From Steroidobacteraceae bacterium (GTDB taxonomy: Bacteria; Pseudomonadota; Gammaproteobacteria; Steroidobacterales; Steroidobacteraceae): DNA of 64,000 bases. The notes under the pieces were generated by a model that saw only the letters and a list, made by a program, of their open reading frames with translations, did no database searches and was not told the DNA's origin. Positions 63,080 through 64,000 of the stretch are shown here, piece after piece. Within the stretch, counting starts at the first letter, position 1; each line of letters begins with the position of its first letter. Where the stretch lies: assembly GCA_019187185.1 (NCBI GenBank), contig JABAQU010000020.1, positions 186,001-250,000 on the forward strand, in the 5' to 3' direction. Made by a program: the position numbers and the translations under genes.

Positions 63080-63675
63080 TCGGGATCCCCACCAGCCGCA
63101 AGCGCCCGATAAAGCCACGCGCGGGCAAATGTCCAGTCGTTGTGGACAGTGCGAAGCGAGACGCCGAGCGTCTGAGCGATTTCCTCCATCGACATGCCGC
63201 CGAAAAACTTCAGCTCGACGACCTGCGCCTTGCGGTCATCCCGCGCGGCCAGGTCTTCGAGCGCCCGGTCGAGCGCCACGAGATCCGAATCGGGAGGATC
63301 GTCCGGCACATCGATGTCGCCCACCGGGACGTGGACGATGCCATTGCCACCGCGTCTGGAGGCGCGCCGGCGGCGCGCGATGTCGACGAGTACGCGGCGC
63401 ATCATCCGGGCCGACACGCCGAAGAAATGACGCCGGTTCTGCCAGCGCACCGTATCCCAGCCGAGCAGCCGCAGGCAGACCTCGTTGACGAGCCCGGTCG
63501 CCTGCAGCGACGGGTCTGCTCGCTCCCGCGCGACGTAGCGGTACGCCATGCGGTGCAGTTCGTCGTAAACGAGCGGCATCAGTCGATCGAAAGCGCGCTC
63601 GTCGCCTTCGCTCCAGGCCTGGAGCAAGCCCGTGACGTCGCCGCCTGTCCCCCGCCCGTCTTGCGCCGTGCGCAT
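63076..63675 (-). CDS. ECF-type RNA polymerase sigma factor
   Basis: A 199-residue sigma-70 family ECF factor of the group found beside Ser/Thr kinases (no anti-sigma gene nearby). Region 2: DERAFDRLMPLVYDELHRMAYRYV and RRHFFGVSARMMRRVLVDIARRRRA. Region 4: VVELKFFGGMSMEEIAQTLGVSLRTVHNDWTFARAWL. Start 63675 (MRTAQDGRGTGG) has an AGG ribosome site; the longer frame upstream is not conserved-looking. Translationally coupled to the kinase. Divergent from an exported-protein gene that begins 273 bases away. Confidence 0.92.
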   Translation of the reverse strand: MRTAQDGRGTGGDVTGLLQAWSEGDERAFDRLMPLVYDELHRMAYRYVARERADPSLQATGLVNEVCLRLLGWDTVRWQNRRHFFGVSARMMRRVLVDIARRRRASRRGGNGIVHVPVGDIDVPDDPPDSDLVALDRALEDLAARDDRKAQVVELKFFGGMSMEEIAQTLGVSLRTVHNDWTFARAWLYRALAAGGDPE

Positions 63676-63948
63676 CGGAACCTGCCCGTCGGCCCGGAAG
63701 TTGAGCCGCGCCGAGGCAGGCCGAGGATAGCACGCCGGTATTTGACTTCCGATCGCAGCTGAAATCGCAGTGCCCACCTCGTTTCAAGGCGTACCAGCGA
63801 CCGGAAATATGCAATGTGGCAGGCATGGGCCGTCGCCCCGGCCGCGATTGCACGGTTTTCATGCCTCCTGCGCATTTGTTCCACAGGGCGTCCACAGCCC
63901 GCGCGAGATTGCGTACTTCATCTTCGTCTGCCAGGGGAGGCACTCATC

Positions 63949-64000
63949 ATGAACAGGATTTCCATGTGGGCCTGCGGCGCCATCGCCAGTCTGGGCCTTT
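63949..64000 (+). CDS. Start of an exported-protein gene, truncated at the window end
   Basis: ATG 63949 follows GGGGAGG at good distance and opens MNRISMWACGAIASLGL, the beginning of a signal peptide. Only 17 codons are visible, so the product cannot be identified. It is divergent from the ECF sigma-kinase pair. Confidence 0.65.
   Translation, partial: MNRISMWACGAIASLGL

Overview
The window looks like a chromosomal segment of a high-GC, free-living proteobacterium. The best fit is Gammaproteobacteria of the Steroidobacter/Nevskia/Xanthomonas type. This is inferred from gene content: a TonB-dependent receptor, PEP-CTERM proteins, several CadC-like regulators with TolB/TPR periplasmic domains, CocE hydrolases, a P450 and an LLM-type flavin oxidoreductase. 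No rRNA, tRNA or CRISPR array was seen. The sequence opens inside one gene and ends inside another.

Layout. 1-5 kb: propionyl-CoA carboxylase (5'-truncated beta subunit, complete alpha subunit) converging on a MaeB-type malic enzyme. 5-9.4 kb: periplasmic OB-fold protein, small membrane protein with alpha/beta hydrolase, SLT-like lipoprotein, aquaporin Z with an altered NPA box. 9.5-14 kb: secreted PD40 protein divergent from a CadC-like TPR regulator, then an M20 peptidase and a DUF2007 protein. 14-18.5 kb: CurA-like reductase, PadR-PspC pair with a clear operator, VOC protein, two lipoproteins. 18.6-23.3 kb: di-heme c-type oxidoreductase plus an exported partner, divergent from a second CadC-like regulator. 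23.3-37 kb: mostly single metabolic or membrane genes (amidohydrolase, aldo/keto reductase, YdjM-like protein, two unknown exported proteins, quinone reductase, KefC-type antiporter, M48 protease, CocE hydrolase), a wrecked toxin-antitoxin locus and a DUF1810 gene. 37.1-40.9 kb: TetR-HlyD-ABC-ABC2 efflux operon with ATGA-coupled genes. 40.9-42.6 kb: an IS256-family element splitting a lipoprotein gene. 42.8-50.3 kb: a third CadC-like regulator divergent from a 1636-residue PKD-repeat protein with an HELFH motif. 50.3-51.1 kb: gene debris (decayed Ser/Thr kinase, displaced permease 3' end). 51.2-60.1 kb: two PEP-CTERM genes, each behind a sigma-54-type promoter, flanking a catabolic-looking cluster of P450, LLM oxidoreductase, TonB receptor, LysR regulator and SnoaL-like protein. 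60.2-64 kb: Ser/Thr kinase with a PD40 propeller, translationally coupled to an ECF sigma factor, divergent from a truncated exported-protein gene.

Two system-level signals stand out. First, all three transmembrane winged-helix regulators are transcribed away from a gene for an exported protein, and each shared intergenic region holds three short direct repeats at exact 11-bp spacing, the geometry of OmpR/PhoB-fold DNA-binding domains. The ECF-sigma/kinase pair repeats the arrangement with a different regulator type. Second, a 27-bp operator-like element (10-bp arms, 7-bp spacer) lies between the LysR gene and the SnoaL-like gene. A second copy, with one arm perfect and the same spacer, lies between the LLM oxidoreductase and TonB receptor genes. 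This ties at least four genes into one probable regulon for uptake and oxidation of an unknown hydrophobic substrate.
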